Under the pieces are notes generated by a model. It was not told where the DNA came from and searched no databases. It worked only from the letters and a program-made list of their open reading frames with translations. A stretch of 64,000 nt of DNA from Ancylobacter mangrovi (GTDB lineage: Bacteria > Pseudomonadota > Alphaproteobacteria > Rhizobiales > Xanthobacteraceae), in contig NZ_JANTHZ010000007.1 in the NCBI RefSeq assembly GCF_024752355.1, positions 186,001 through 250,000 on the forward strand, read 5' to 3'. Position 1 is the first letter of the stretch, and every line of letters starts with the position of its first letter. Below, one piece after another: positions 53,167 through 62,413 of the stretch. The position numbers and the translations under genes are program-made.

Positions 53167-53341
53167 TAACGAATCTTTCAAGCAGCGGCTGGTCCCGCCC
53201 CCCGGGACGGCGCAAAATCTTCCTATGATCGCCTGAATGCAAGGGCAAAGGAGGCGCCCCTGCCGCCGGTGCGCCGGCCCGCCCGTCGACGTGAGCGCCC
53301 GATACCGCTAGCGTCTTCCTGACATTCTCGGACAGTGACTC

Positions 53342-55666
53342 GTGCGCAAACCCGCCAGACCGAAACCCCGCAAGGAAGCCGTCCCTCGCCGGCCGAAGGG
53401 CCTGCCTACCCGCGAGGAGCTCACCACCTTCATCGCCTCCCATGGCGGCGACGTCGGCAAGCGTGAGATTTCGCGCGCCTTCGGCCTCGACGGCAGCGAC
53501 CGGATCGTGCTCAAGGCCATGCTGCGCGAGCTCGCGGACGAGGGGCTGATCGGGCGCAAGCGCCACAAGCTCCACGTGCCGGGCGCGCTGCCCGCCGTGG
53601 TCATGAGCGAGGTGGTGGAGCGCGACGAGGACGGCGAGCTGATCGCCAAGCTGATCGACTGGGACGAGGAGGAGCACGGCGAGGCGCCCCACATCCTGGT
53701 CCGCCTCGCCCGCCGCGGGCGCATGGCCGGCCCGGCCCCGGCGATCGGTGATCGCGTATTGTTGAAGACCGACGAGATCCCCGAGGCCGACGGGCGGGTG
53801 CGCCACACCGGGCGCGTGCTCAAGATCATCGAGAAGGCGCGCGCCCTCACCCTCGGCATCTTCCGCCGCGACGCACAGGGCGGCGGGCGCCTCGTGCCGG
53901 TCGACAAGCGGCACATGGGCCGCGAGCTCGTCATCCCGCCCGACTTCGCCGCCGACGCGCAGGAGGGCGACCTCGTCTCGGTCGAGGTCGTGCGCCACCA
54001 CGCCTACGGCCTGCCGACTGCGAAGGTAAAGGAGCGGCTCGGCTCGATTTCCACCGAGAAGGCGATCAGCCTCATCGCCATCCACGCCCACGGCATTCCG
54101 AGCGTGTTCCGGCGCGAGGCACTGGCCGAGGCCGAGGCGGCCAAGCCCGCGTCTCTGGCCGGGCGCGAGGACTGGCGAGACCTGCCTCTCGTCACCATCG
54201 ACCCGCCCGACGCCAAGGACCATGACGACGCGGTCCATGCGGTGGCCGATCTCGATCCCGACAATGAGGGCGGCTTCATCCTCACCGTTGCCATCGCCGA
54301 CGTCGCCGCCTATGTGCGCCCCGGCTCGGCGCTCGACCGCGAGGCGCTGGCGCGCGGCAACTCGGTCTATTTCCCCGACCGGGTGGTGCCGATGCTGCCC
54401 GAGCGCATCTCCAACGATCTGTGCTCGCTGCGCCCGCTGGAGGATCGCCCGGCGATGGCGGTGCGCATGGTGGTCGGCGCCAATGGCCGCAAGAAGCGCC
54501 ACAGCTTCCACCGGGTGATGATGCGCTCGGCCGCCCGGCTCTCCTACATCCAGGCGCAGGCCGCGATCGACGGGCGGCCCGACGACACCACCGGCCCGCT
54601 GCTGGACGAGGTGCTGCGCCCGCTCTGGGCCGCCTATGCGGCGGTGAAGAAGGCGCGCGACGCCCGCTCTCCGCTCGAGCTCGACCTGCCCGAGCGCAAG
54701 ATCCTGCTGAAGCCCGACGGCACGGTCGACAAGGTCGTCGTCCCCGAGCGGCTCGACGCGCACAAGCTGATCGAAGAGTTCATGATCCTCGCCAATGTCG
54801 CGGCGGCCGAGACGCTGGAGGAGAAGCACACGCCGCTGGTCTACCGCGTGCACGACCAGCCCTCGCTGGAGAAGATGTCGGGCCTGCGCGAATTCCTGCA
54901 GACGCTCGACATCAAGCTGCCCAAGACCGAGACGGTGCGCCCGGCGCAGTTCAACGACATCCTCGCCCGGGTCGACGGCTCGGAGCTGGCACCGCTGGTG
55001 AACCAGGTGATCCTGCGCAGCCAGGCGCAGGCGGAATACGCGTTCGAGAATTACGGCCATTTCGGCCTGCATCTGCGCCGCTACGCGCATTTCACCTCGC
55101 CGATCCGGCGCTATGCCGACCTCATAGTGCACCGGGCGCTGATCCGCGCGCTCGGCCTCGGGCGCGACGGCCTGCCGGAGACGATGACGCCCGAGCAGCT
55201 CGCCGAGATCGCCGCCCGCATCTCCGCCAGCGAGCGGCGCGCCATGGCGGCCGAGCGCGAGACCATCGACCGGCTGATCGCCCACCACATGGCCGAGCAG
55301 ATGGGCGCCCAGTTCAAGGGACGCATCGCCGGCGTCACCCGCGCCGGGCTGTTCGTCACGCTGGACGATACCGGCGCGGACGGGTTCATCCCCGCCGCCA
55401 CGCTGGGGCTCGACTATTACCGCTACGACGAATCGCGCCACGCGCTGATCGGCGAGCACAGCGGCGAGATGCACCGGCTCGGCGACCGCGTCGAAGTGAA
55501 GCTGGTCGAGGCCGCGCCGGTAGCTGGCGCGCTGCGATTCGAGCTTATATCGGAAGGACAACAGGTCACGGGCGCCCGGAAAGGCGCGCGCGGGGCGGGC
55601 CGGTCCCGCTTCCGCCGCCCCGAGGAGCGCCCGCGCCGCGCGGCGCTGCGCGGCAAACGCAGATAG
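53342..55666 (+). CDS. rnr: Ribonuclease R
   Basis: A 774-residue RNase II-family 3'-5' exoribonuclease that degrades structured RNA. The N-terminal helix-turn-helix/cold-shock region is followed by the catalytic RNB domain with TIDPPDAKDHDDAVHA (the Asp cluster) and HFTSPIRRYADLIVHR, then an S1 domain (GRIAGVTRAGLFVTLDDTGA) and a basic C-tail rich in Arg. The start is GTG at 53342; no better start is present. DUF983 follows after 20 bp. Confidence 0.95.
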   Translation: MRKPARPKPRKEAVPRRPKGLPTREELTTFIASHGGDVGKREISRAFGLDGSDRIVLKAMLRELADEGLIGRKRHKLHVPGALPAVVMSEVVERDEDGELIAKLIDWDEEEHGEAPHILVRLARRGRMAGPAPAIGDRVLLKTDEIPEADGRVRHTGRVLKIIEKARALTLGIFRRDAQGGGRLVPVDKRHMGRELVIPPDFAADAQEGDLVSVEVVRHHAYGLPTAKVKERLGSISTEKAISLIAIHAHGIPSVFRREALAEAEAAKPASLAGREDWRDLPLVTIDPPDAKDHDDAVHAVADLDPDNEGGFILTVAIADVAAYVRPGSALDREALARGNSVYFPDRVVPMLPERISNDLCSLRPLEDRPAMAVRMVVGANGRKKRHSFHRVMMRSAARLSYIQAQAAIDGRPDDTTGPLLDEVLRPLWAAYAAVKKARDARSPLELDLPERKILLKPDGTVDKVVVPERLDAHKLIEEFMILANVAAAETLEEKHTPLVYRVHDQPSLEKMSGLREFLQTLDIKLPKTETVRPAQFNDILARVDGSELAPLVNQVILRSQAQAEYAFENYGHFGLHLRRYAHFTSPIRRYADLIVHRALIRALGLGRDGLPETMTPEQLAEIAARISASERRAMAAERETIDRLIAHHMAEQMGAQFKGRIAGVTRAGLFVTLDDTGADGFIPAATLGLDYYRYDESRHALIGEHSGEMHRLGDRVEVKLVEAAPVAGALRFELISEGQQVTGARKGARGAGRSRFRRPEERPRRAALRGKRR

Positions 55667-55686
55667 CGCCCGGAGGCGCGACGCAG

Positions 55687-56145
55687 ATGAAGGCACGGCC
55701 GCAATATCCCTACCGCCCGGTCGGCACCGCCCTCAGCCGCGGGCTGCACATGCGCTGCCCGGCCTGTGGCGAGGGCAAGCTGTTCCACGCCTATCTCAAG
55801 GTGAACGAGCGCTGCCCCGCCTGCGGCGAGGCGCTGTGGCACCACCGCGCCGACGACGCCCCGCCCTACATGGTCATCACCATCGTCGGCCATATCGTCG
55901 TGCCGCTGCTGCTGGCGGTGGAAATGGCGCTGCATCCGGCGATCTGGATCCACATGGTGCTGTGGCTGCCGCTGACGCTCATCCTGTCGCTGGCGCTGCT
56001 GCCGGCAGTCAAGGGCGCGCTGATCGGCTATCAATGGGCGCTCCACATGCACGGCTTCGACCCCTCCGATCCCGAGCACGACCCGCTCCCGCCCAGCCAC
56101 CGCGCCCAGGCGGCGATGGGCAAGCCCGCCAGCCTCGGATCCTGA
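55687..56145 (+). CDS. DUF983 zinc-ribbon membrane protein
   Basis: A 152-residue protein of DUF983. A zinc ribbon of four cysteines (Cys24, Cys27, Cys43, Cys46; RCPACGEGKLF and RCPACGEAL) precedes two transmembrane helices (HIVVPLLLAVEMAL and LWLPLTLILSLALLPAV). Function is unknown; the family is common in alphaproteobacteria next to rnr. It lies 20 bp after rnr and 23 bp before the NUDIX gene, consistent with one operon. Confidence 0.83.
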   Translation: MKARPQYPYRPVGTALSRGLHMRCPACGEGKLFHAYLKVNERCPACGEALWHHRADDAPPYMVITIVGHIVVPLLLAVEMALHPAIWIHMVLWLPLTLILSLALLPAVKGALIGYQWALHMHGFDPSDPEHDPLPPSHRAQAAMGKPASLGS

Positions 56146-56168
56146 ACCTTCCGGAACGCCTCCCCGCC

Positions 56169-56909
56169 ATGAGCCCTGTCGACGTCACCTCGCGCTTCAA
56201 TGTTGCGGCGCGCGGACCCCGCCATCCGACCATCCGCCCCGCCGACGCAGCGGTTCTCATTCTCGTCGACCGCTCGAAGCGCACGCCGCGCCTGCTGTTC
56301 GGCCGGCGCAACCCGGCGATGCGCTTCATGCCCGGAAAGCTGGTCTTTCCCGGCGGACGGCTGGAGCCGAAGGACCGGCACATGCCGGTCTACGGCATGC
56401 TCGACGCCGAGAGCGAGCGCCGCCTCGCCGCCCGGGTGGTGCGCCCGAGCGCGGCGCGCTCGCGAGGGCTGGCGCTCGCCGCCATCCGCGAGGCGTTCGA
56501 GGAGACCGGGCTTGCACTCGGCACGCGCGAGGCCGGCACGCCGGAGCGGATGCCCGACGGCTGGCAGGATTTCGGCGCCGCCGGGCTGTTCCCCAATCTC
56601 GAGGCGCTGACCTTCGTCGCCCGCGCCATCACCCCGCCCGGCCTGGTCCGCCGCTTCGACACCCGCTTCTTCATCGCCGACCTCGCCGATGTGAGCCATC
56701 GCGTCGACGGCGTCATCGGGCCGGAGCGCGAATTCGTCGAGGCCGCCTGGCTGACGCCGGACGAGGCGCGGGGCGCCGAGATCCCCGACATTACCCGCGC
56801 CATCGTGGAAGAGGTCGAGACCCGGCTTTCCGGCGGCAACAAGCCCTGGCTGCCGGTGCCGCTCTATTTCGCCCGCGGCAAGCGCATGTATCGCGAGCCG
56901 CTGGCCTGA
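56169..56909 (+). CDS. NUDIX hydrolase (NUDT19-like)
   Basis: A 246-residue NUDIX hydrolase. The NUDIX box is split by about 40 residues: PGGRLEPKD at 61-69 and AAIREAFEETGLALG at 104-118, the layout of NUDT19/RP2p-like proteins that cleave CoA and related nucleoside diphosphates. It is part of the conserved rnr-DUF983-NUDIX set. Substrate is inferred from the family only. A GC hairpin without T-run follows the stop. Confidence 0.85.
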   Translation: MSPVDVTSRFNVAARGPRHPTIRPADAAVLILVDRSKRTPRLLFGRRNPAMRFMPGKLVFPGGRLEPKDRHMPVYGMLDAESERRLAARVVRPSAARSRGLALAAIREAFEETGLALGTREAGTPERMPDGWQDFGAAGLFPNLEALTFVARAITPPGLVRRFDTRFFIADLADVSHRVDGVIGPEREFVEAAWLTPDEARGAEIPDITRAIVEEVETRLSGGNKPWLPVPLYFARGKRMYREPLA

Positions 56910-57045
56910 GGCGCCGGGCCGGCGAGCGCCCGGCCTCCCCCCGATCCGCGTGATGAACACATTGCCAAAAGTCATTCGACTTTCGCCGTCCATGGGGTAG
57001 AGCCAACGGCCCGGAGGCTGCGTCCTCCCTGCTCCAGGTGCCGTC

Positions 57046-58215
57046 ATGTCCGCCCCCGTCTCCTCCATCCCCGCGCCGCGCGGCGCCAACGTCGCCTCGA
57101 TCGCCGCCGCGATCGCCGCGATCTCGGTGGTGGGGCTGGGGCTGGCGCTGTCGATCCCGCTGCTCGCCTTCGAGCTGAACGCGCGCGGCATCTCCAGCAC
57201 CTGGATCGGCATCAACACCGCGGTCGGCGGCGTCGCGACGATCCTCATCGCGCCCTTCATGCCGGACCTGGTGCGCCGCTGCGGCGCCGGGCCGCTGCTG
57301 ATGGCCGCGCTGCTCGCCGCCGCCGCCAGCCTCGTCGCCTTCAAGCTGACGGGGCCGTTCGTGCTGTGGTTTCCGCTGCGCTTCGTGTTCGGCGCCGCGC
57401 TGTGCGTGCTGTTCGTCGTCAGCGAGTTCTGGATCAACGCGGCCGCGCCGAGCGGGCGGCGCGGGTTCGTCATCGGCATCTACGGCACCGTGCTCTCGCT
57501 CGGCTTCGCCGGCGGGCCGGCGATCCTCAGCCTCGTCGGCACGGACGGCCTGACGCCCTATCTGTGGGGCGCCGGCTTCTTCGCCCTCGCCGCCGTGCCG
57601 GTGCTGATCGGTGCCTCCGGCGCGCCGGTGATCCGCAAGGAGAGCTCGGGCGGCGTGTTCAGCCTGATGCGGATCGCGCCCGCCGCGACGCTGGCCGCCT
57701 TCATCTTCGGCGCCGTCGAGACCGGCTTCCTGAACTTTCTCCCGCTCTACGGCCTGCGCCGGGGACTCGGCGAGGCGGACGCGGCGATCCTGCTCACCGT
57801 CGCCGAGCTCGGCAATGTCGGGCTCCAGCTCCCGCTGGGCATGATCAGCGACCGGGTGGACCGGCGCCGCCTGCTGCTCATATGCGGCACGCTGGCGCTC
57901 GCCGGCGCGCTGCTCCTGCCCCATCTCGCCGTCGATAGCTGGGTGATGTGGGCCGTGGTGTTCGTCACCACCGGAATCTGCGCCGGGCTCTACACGGTGG
58001 GCCTCACCCTGCTCGGCGCGCGCTTCGAAGGCGCGGCGCTCGCCACCGCCAACGCCGCCTTCGTCATGCTCTACTCGATCGGCCTGATCGTCGGCCCGAC
58101 CGCGGTGGGCGGGGGCATGCAGGTGCTCGACCCGGACGGCTTCGCCTGGGCACTCGCCCTGTTCCTCGCCATCTATGTGGTGGTGGTCGCGGGGCAGATA
58201 TGGCGCGATCGCTGA
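57046..58215 (+). CDS. MFS transporter, YcaD-like
   Basis: A 389-residue membrane protein with 12 hydrophobic segments of the major facilitator superfamily. The opening ALSIPLLAFELNARGIS and the block FVVSEFWINAAAP resemble the YcaD group; substrates are unknown. Central cytoplasmic loop motif GMISDRVDRRRLL is seen. It lies between the NUDIX gene and rpmG, its own promoter likely in the AT-richer stretch near 56950-57000. Confidence 0.83.
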   Translation: MSAPVSSIPAPRGANVASIAAAIAAISVVGLGLALSIPLLAFELNARGISSTWIGINTAVGGVATILIAPFMPDLVRRCGAGPLLMAALLAAAASLVAFKLTGPFVLWFPLRFVFGAALCVLFVVSEFWINAAAPSGRRGFVIGIYGTVLSLGFAGGPAILSLVGTDGLTPYLWGAGFFALAAVPVLIGASGAPVIRKESSGGVFSLMRIAPAATLAAFIFGAVETGFLNFLPLYGLRRGLGEADAAILLTVAELGNVGLQLPLGMISDRVDRRRLLLICGTLALAGALLLPHLAVDSWVMWAVVFVTTGICAGLYTVGLTLLGARFEGAALATANAAFVMLYSIGLIVGPTAVGGGMQVLDPDGFAWALALFLAIYVVVVAGQIWRDR

Positions 58216-58225
58216 CGCGCCTTCC

Positions 58226-58317
58226 TTGACAATCGCGCGCCGATCACGGATACGGACGCGCAACGAGCGGCGGACCAGCCGCACGAACCCAATCTGTTTG
58301 ACGTGGCCGTCCCACGT
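58226..58317 (+). promoter_or_regulatory. Upstream region of rpmG: TTGACA element and leader dyad
   Basis: TTGACA lies at 58226-58231 with a weak -10 candidate (GGATAC region) about 17 bp later. Downstream, ACGTGG (58301-58306) and CCACGT (58312-58317) form a perfect six-base inverted repeat with a five-base loop. It sits in the probable 5' leader of rpmG, where ribosomal-protein genes are often controlled. No known riboswitch was recognised. Confidence 0.3.
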
Positions 58318-58346
58318 TCGACTGCCACGCTCCTGGAGATCCGGTC

Positions 58347-58514
58347 ATGGCCAAGGCAACGACCATCAAGATCAAGCTCGTGTCGAGCGCCGACACCGGC
58401 TTCTTCTACGTCACCAAGAAGAACTCGCGCACCATGACCGACAAGCTGGTCGTGAAGAAGTACGATCCGGTCGCGAAGAAGCACGTCGAGTTCCGCGAAG
58501 GCAAGATCAAGTGA
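58347..58514 (+). CDS. rpmG: 50S ribosomal protein L33
   Basis: A 55-residue ribosomal protein of the large subunit. The sequence [20 protein letters not shown] and the ending [10 protein letters not shown] are typical of alphaproteobacterial L33. It lacks the zinc-binding CxxC pairs, so it is the zinc-independent (C-minus) form. GGAG lies ten bases before the ATG, and an intrinsic terminator follows. Confidence 0.96.
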   Translation: MAKATTIKIKLVSSADTGFFYVTKKNSRTMTDKLVVKKYDPVAKKHVEFREGKIK

Positions 58515-58546
58515 TCTGAGCCTTCGGGCTCGAGCCAAGCACGCAG

Positions 58547-58570
58547 AAGGCGCCGCGAGGCGCCTTTTTT
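58547..58570 (+). terminator. Intrinsic terminator after rpmG
   Basis: Stem AAGGCGCC / GGCGCCTT with loop GCGA, running directly into a T-run (58565-58570). This is the clearest rho-independent terminator in the window. Confidence 0.9.
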
Positions 58571-58803
58571 GTTGCCGGTACAGGGATTTGCGGACGACGC
58601 CTGAGACGGCGAATCAGGCATGGATCGGAAGGTGGCGGCGCGAAGAGGCCTTCCGCGCCGCCACCCGCCGACTGACCCCCACGGACCCAGGAGATGCGGC
58701 GGACCCGAGCACTCCGCAGGGCAGCTCGATACCGGCCTCAGGCTAGCGCAAGCCGCGCGGAAAGCAACTGTCCGCCAGGGGGCGAATCGCCCCGGCAGGC
58801 GCT

Positions 58804-59172
58804 TCAGTCGGGAAGGAACTGGCGCACGGTCTCGAGGAACCGGCCGACCGAGATCGGCTTGGAGAGATAGGCCTCGCAGCCCCCCTCGCGAATCCGCTCC
58901 TCGTCGCCCTTCATGGCGAAGGCGGTGACCGCGATGACGGGAATCGCCTTGAGTTCCGGGTCGGCCTTGAGGGCGCGCGTGACGTCGAGGCCGGAGACTT
59001 CGGGAAGCTGGATGTCCATCAGGATCAGGTCGGGCCGGTGGTGGCGCGCGAGGTCCATCACGTCCCGCCCGTTGCGGGTGCCGATGGTGACGTAGCCGTG
59101 GGCTTCCAGCAGATCGTTGAAGAGCTTCATGTTGAGCTCATTGTCCTCAACGATCAGAACGGTCTTGGGCAT
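58804..59172 (-). CDS. divK: Single-domain response regulator DivK
   Basis: A 122-residue CheY-like receiver with no output domain. Phospho-acceptor Asp53 is in [16 protein letters not shown], Thr83 and Lys105 (LSKPIS) complete the site, and the stretch [19 protein letters not shown] matches Caulobacter DivK almost exactly. DivK acts in the DivJ-PleC-DivL relay controlling CtrA, cell polarity and division. It lies opposite the DUF3572 gene. No CtrA box (TTAA-N7-TTAA) was found in the short upstream gap. Confidence 0.92.
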   Translation of the reverse strand: MPKTVLIVEDNELNMKLFNDLLEAHGYVTIGTRNGRDVMDLARHHRPDLILMDIQLPEVSGLDVTRALKADPELKAIPVIAVTAFAMKGDEERIREGGCEAYLSKPISVGRFLETVRQFLPD

Positions 59173-59287
59173 CGGGGCTCGATCCGTGAATCCTGCGAGG
59201 TCGCCGACGGTCCACGCGGGCCGGAATCCAGCAGCGTCGGCCCGTCAATGGCGTTAATCTAGCCGCCCATTCCTTACGGAACCGCAA

Positions 59288-59590
59288 ATGCAACGTCGCT
59301 CTTCCAAGCCCCTGTCGACGCTCCAGGCCGCCCGCGAGGTGAGTCTGGGCGCCCTGTCCTACCTCGCCGGCGATCCGGAGCGGATCGGCCCCTTCCTCGC
59401 CGAGAGCGGCCTCTCGCCGGCCGACCTGCGCGGGGTGGCCGCCTCGCCCGCCTTCCACGTCGCGCTGCTCGACTTCCTAATCGCCCATCAGGACCTGCTG
59501 CTCGACTATGCGCAGACGGCCGAGATCGATCCCGGCCATGTGGTGGCGGCGCGCGAGATCCTGTTCCACGCCGATATCGGCGAGGACTGA
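59288..59590 (+). CDS. DUF3572 protein
   Basis: A 100-residue helical protein of DUF3572, found in alphaproteobacteria and of unknown function. The block ALSYLAGDPERIGPFL and the middle LLDFLIAHQDLLLDYA are typical. It is divergent from divK, 115 bp apart, and 42 bp before dinB, a common rhizobial arrangement. Confidence 0.82.
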   Translation: MQRRSSKPLSTLQAAREVSLGALSYLAGDPERIGPFLAESGLSPADLRGVAASPAFHVALLDFLIAHQDLLLDYAQTAEIDPGHVVAAREILFHADIGED

Positions 59591-59632
59591 CGGCGCGTCA
59601 CGGGGGACGAGGGAGCGATCGGGAGACCAAGG

Positions 59633-61015
59633 ATGGCGCGCCTGCCCGCCTTCTGCCGGGACTGCCTGCACGAGGCGGGCGGGGAGCCGCGCTGCCTCGC
59701 CTGCGGCAGCCCGCGGCTCGTCCGCCATGGCGAGCTCGACACGCTCCACATCGCCCATATCGACTGCGACGCCTTCTACGCCTCGGTGGAGAAGCGCGAC
59801 GACCCGAAGCTGCGCGACGTGCCGGTGATCGTCGGCGGCGGCAAGCGCGGCGTCGTCTCCACCGCCTGCTACCTCGCCCGGGTGAAGGGCGTGCGCTCGG
59901 CCATGCCGATGTTCAAGGCGCTCGCCCTGTGCCCGGAAGCGGTGGTGGTGAAGCCGAACATGGCGAAATACGCCACCGTCGGCCGGCAGATCCGCGAGCG
60001 CATGCTGCGGCTCACCCCGCTGGTGGAGCCGCTCTCCATCGACGAGGCCTTCCTCGACCTCGCCGGCACGCAGCTCCTGCACGGCGAGAGCCCGGCCCGC
60101 GCGCTCGCCCGCCTCGCCCGCGAGGTCGAGGCCGAGATCGGCGTCACCCTCTCGGTCGGGCTGGCGCCCAACAAGTTCCTCGCCAAGATCGCCTCCGACC
60201 TCGACAAGCCGCGCGGCTTCGCCGTCATCGGGGCGGGCGAGGCGCGCGCCTTCCTCGCCCCGCGCGGCGTCGGCACGATCTGGGGCGTTGGCAAGGCGAC
60301 GCAGGAGCGTCTCGCCCGCGAGGGCTACCGCCTGATCGCCGACCTGCAGGCGGCCGACGAGGCGACGCTGGCCCGCCGGCTCGGCAATGAGGGGCTGCGC
60401 CTGTTCCGCCTCGCCAACGGCATCGACGAGCGCCCGGTCAACCCGGAGCGGGAGACCAAGAGCGTCTCCACCGAGACCACCTTCGACGTCGACATCAGCG
60501 ATTTCCGCGCCCTCGAGCAGGAGCTCTACCGGCTCACCCGCAAGCTGTCGGACCGGCTCAAGGCCGGCGGCCATGCCGGGCGCACGGTGACGCTCAAGCT
60601 CAAGACCGCCGATTTCCGGCTGATCACCCGCGCCCATTCGCTGGAGGACCCGACCCAGCTCGCGCACCGCATCTTCGATCACGCCCGCACGCTGCTGCAG
60701 CGCGAGGCGGACGGGCGGCGCTTCCGGCTGATCGGGGTCGGGGTGTCCGAGCTCGCCGACCCGGCGCTCGCCGACCCGGCCGACCTCGTCGACACGGTGA
60801 ACACGCGGCGCGGCATCGCCGAGCGGGCGGTGGACGACCTGCGCGCGCGCTTCGGCAAGGAGATCATCGACCGCGGCATCATGCTCGACGCCCCGCGCCG
60901 CACCGTGACGCCGCAGCCGGACCGCAACCTGACCTCGCCGGACGCGCCGCCCGCCGGGCCGGACGCGGTCAGTTCTTCGGGCACTCCTCGCGCGGAAGCG
61001 CCTCGTAGGAGGTGA
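59633..61015 (+). CDS. dinB: DNA polymerase IV (DinB) with N-terminal zinc ribbon
   Basis: A 460-residue Y-family translesion polymerase. The catalytic acidic residues are Asp44 (HIDCDAFYASVE) and Asp137/Glu138 (PLSIDEAFLD); Tyr49 is the probable steric gate. A thumb helix-hairpin region (VGTIWGVGKATQERL) and little-finger domain follow. Four cysteines before the core (Cys8, Cys11, Cys21, Cys24) form a zinc ribbon present in many rhizobial DinB proteins and absent in E. coli. Its 3' end overlaps the convergent eipB by 47 bp. Confidence 0.93.
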   Translation: MARLPAFCRDCLHEAGGEPRCLACGSPRLVRHGELDTLHIAHIDCDAFYASVEKRDDPKLRDVPVIVGGGKRGVVSTACYLARVKGVRSAMPMFKALALCPEAVVVKPNMAKYATVGRQIRERMLRLTPLVEPLSIDEAFLDLAGTQLLHGESPARALARLAREVEAEIGVTLSVGLAPNKFLAKIASDLDKPRGFAVIGAGEARAFLAPRGVGTIWGVGKATQERLAREGYRLIADLQAADEATLARRLGNEGLRLFRLANGIDERPVNPERETKSVSTETTFDVDISDFRALEQELYRLTRKLSDRLKAGGHAGRTVTLKLKTADFRLITRAHSLEDPTQLAHRIFDHARTLLQREADGRRFRLIGVGVSELADPALADPADLVDTVNTRRGIAERAVDDLRARFGKEIIDRGIMLDAPRRTVTPQPDRNLTSPDAPPAGPDAVSSSGTPRAEAPRRR

Positions 61016-61790
61016 GCGTGCCGCGCAGGGCGAAATCGCCATAGTCCAGCTTCAGCGCGCGGCTGACGCCGTTGTCGAACAGGTCGAAGCTGATGATGTA
61101 GTCCGGCGTCTGGCTCTTGCCGCCGTGCTCGTAATAGCTGATCGTCACCGGGTAGCGGGTGCGCCCCGCCAGCTCGCCGGACTTGGCGGCGGCCTCGAGC
61201 CCGCTCTCGTCGGTGAGGCCCTTCCCGATCACGGTCAGCGTGTCATAGACCTTCCGCCCGTCGGGCGAACCGTCATAGACCGCGGCCTGCAGGATCGGGT
61301 CGCCGCGCGTCGCGGCGGAGAGGATCTCCATCACGTGCTGGGTCGGCAGCAGCACGTTGCCGGGAATCTGGATCGTCGCCTCTTCCGGCTCGGTCGCCTT
61401 GACCACCAGCTTGCCGCCCTTGCGCTCGGCGACGCCGTCCGCCTCCTCCGGCACCTCGCCATTGACGGCGTTGGTGACGCGGAAGCGGTAGGCGCTGCCC
61501 GAGCCGTCCTCCCAGGTCGCGGTCGAGATGGCGCTGCTCAGACGGCCGCCCTGCGTGTCGAGGTCCGTGTTCTGGCGAAGCTGCACCGAATAGCCCGCAC
61601 AGCTATTGCCGCGCAGCTCGTAGACGATCTGCCCCTTGGCCGCGTCGACGCGCTTGGCGGGCTCGCTGCCGTCGAGCGAAAGCGCGTAGGTCGCGCGGTG
61701 CGGCGCGAGCTGGACCGCCCCCGCCGGCAGCGCCGCGCACAGGAGGAATGCCGAAGCGAGGGCGACGCGGAACGGCACGCGGACAGGCAT
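60969..61790 (-). CDS. eipB: Envelope integrity protein EipB (DUF1849)
   Basis: A 273-residue periplasmic protein of DUF1849, known in Brucella as EipB, needed for envelope integrity. A signal peptide ends near PAGAVQ. Cys64 (GNSCAGYSVQL) and Cys270 (EECPKN) match the conserved disulfide in EipB. The fold is a spiral beta-barrel with a long tail. GAGGAG lies eight bases before the ATG at 61790. It is convergent with and overlaps dinB by 47 bp. Confidence 0.88.
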   Translation of the reverse strand: MPVRVPFRVALASAFLLCAALPAGAVQLAPHRATYALSLDGSEPAKRVDAAKGQIVYELRGNSCAGYSVQLRQNTDLDTQGGRLSSAISTATWEDGSGSAYRFRVTNAVNGEVPEEADGVAERKGGKLVVKATEPEEATIQIPGNVLLPTQHVMEILSAATRGDPILQAAVYDGSPDGRKVYDTLTVIGKGLTDESGLEAAAKSGELAGRTRYPVTISYYEHGGKSQTPDYIISFDLFDNGVSRALKLDYGDFALRGTLTSYEALPREECPKN

Positions 61791-61942
61791 AGGCACGGCT
61801 CCTCTGGCATGCTGCGCGCAGCTTGCGCACGGCCCTCCGATCAGCCAAACATCGCTACCCGAGCGGGGCAAGGGCCAATATCGAACAAGGCTAACGCCCT
61901 CCGACCCAGGGTCCGAGGTAACAAGATAGCATGGAGAGACAT

Positions 61943-62404
61943 ATGTCCGGAACGGTCGAAGCCAGGCTGGCGGCGCTCGGCATCACCATCCCCGAGGCGA
62001 GTGCGCCGGCGGCCAACTACGTGCCGAGCGTGATCACCGGCAACCAGCTCTTCATCTCCGGCCAGATCTCCATGGCGGGCGGCAAGATGATGCAGGGCAA
62101 GCTCGCCCGTGAATCCGACATCGAGGCCGGCCGCGCCGCCGCGCGCCAGTGCGGCATCAACCTGATCGCCCAGATCAAGGCCGCACTCGGCGACCTCGAC
62201 CGGGTGAAGCGGGTGGTCAAGCTGGTCGGCTTCGTCAACTCGGCGCCGGACTTTACCGAGCAGCCGAAGGTCGTCAATGGCTGCTCGGACCTATTCGTCG
62301 AGGTGTTCGGCGATGCCGGCCGCCATGCGCGCTCGGCGGTGGGCGTCGCGGCGCTGCCCTTCAATGTGAGCGTCGAAGTCGAAGCGATCATCGAATTCGC
62401 CTGA
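61943..62404 (+). CDS. RidA/YjgF-family protein
   Basis: A 153-residue Rid-superfamily protein, probable enamine/imine deaminase or a relative. The middle ITGNQLFISGQI and the ending FNVSVEVEAIIE are typical. It is about 25 residues longer than classical RidA, matching the YjgF-like group of about 150 residues. No Arg at the classical RidA catalytic place is certain, so activity is unknown. The ATG at 61943 was chosen because GGAG lies six bases upstream; a further ATG lies at 61931. The GDPD gene follows after 9 bp. Confidence 0.85.
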   Translation: MSGTVEARLAALGITIPEASAPAANYVPSVITGNQLFISGQISMAGGKMMQGKLARESDIEAGRAAARQCGINLIAQIKAALGDLDRVKRVVKLVGFVNSAPDFTEQPKVVNGCSDLFVEVFGDAGRHARSAVGVAALPFNVSVEVEAIIEFA

Positions 62405-62413
62405 GCGCGGCCC

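Noticed and set aside
52088-55696. A 1202-codon open frame on the minus strand opposite rnr
   Set aside because: It mirrors rnr codon by codon, is rich in Arg, Gly, Ala and His with no domain signature, and overlaps clear genes along its whole length. High GC leaves antisense frames open.
59173-59287. CtrA-binding box upstream of divK
   Set aside because: Only a single TTAA is present; the TTAA-N7-TTAA pattern is absent.
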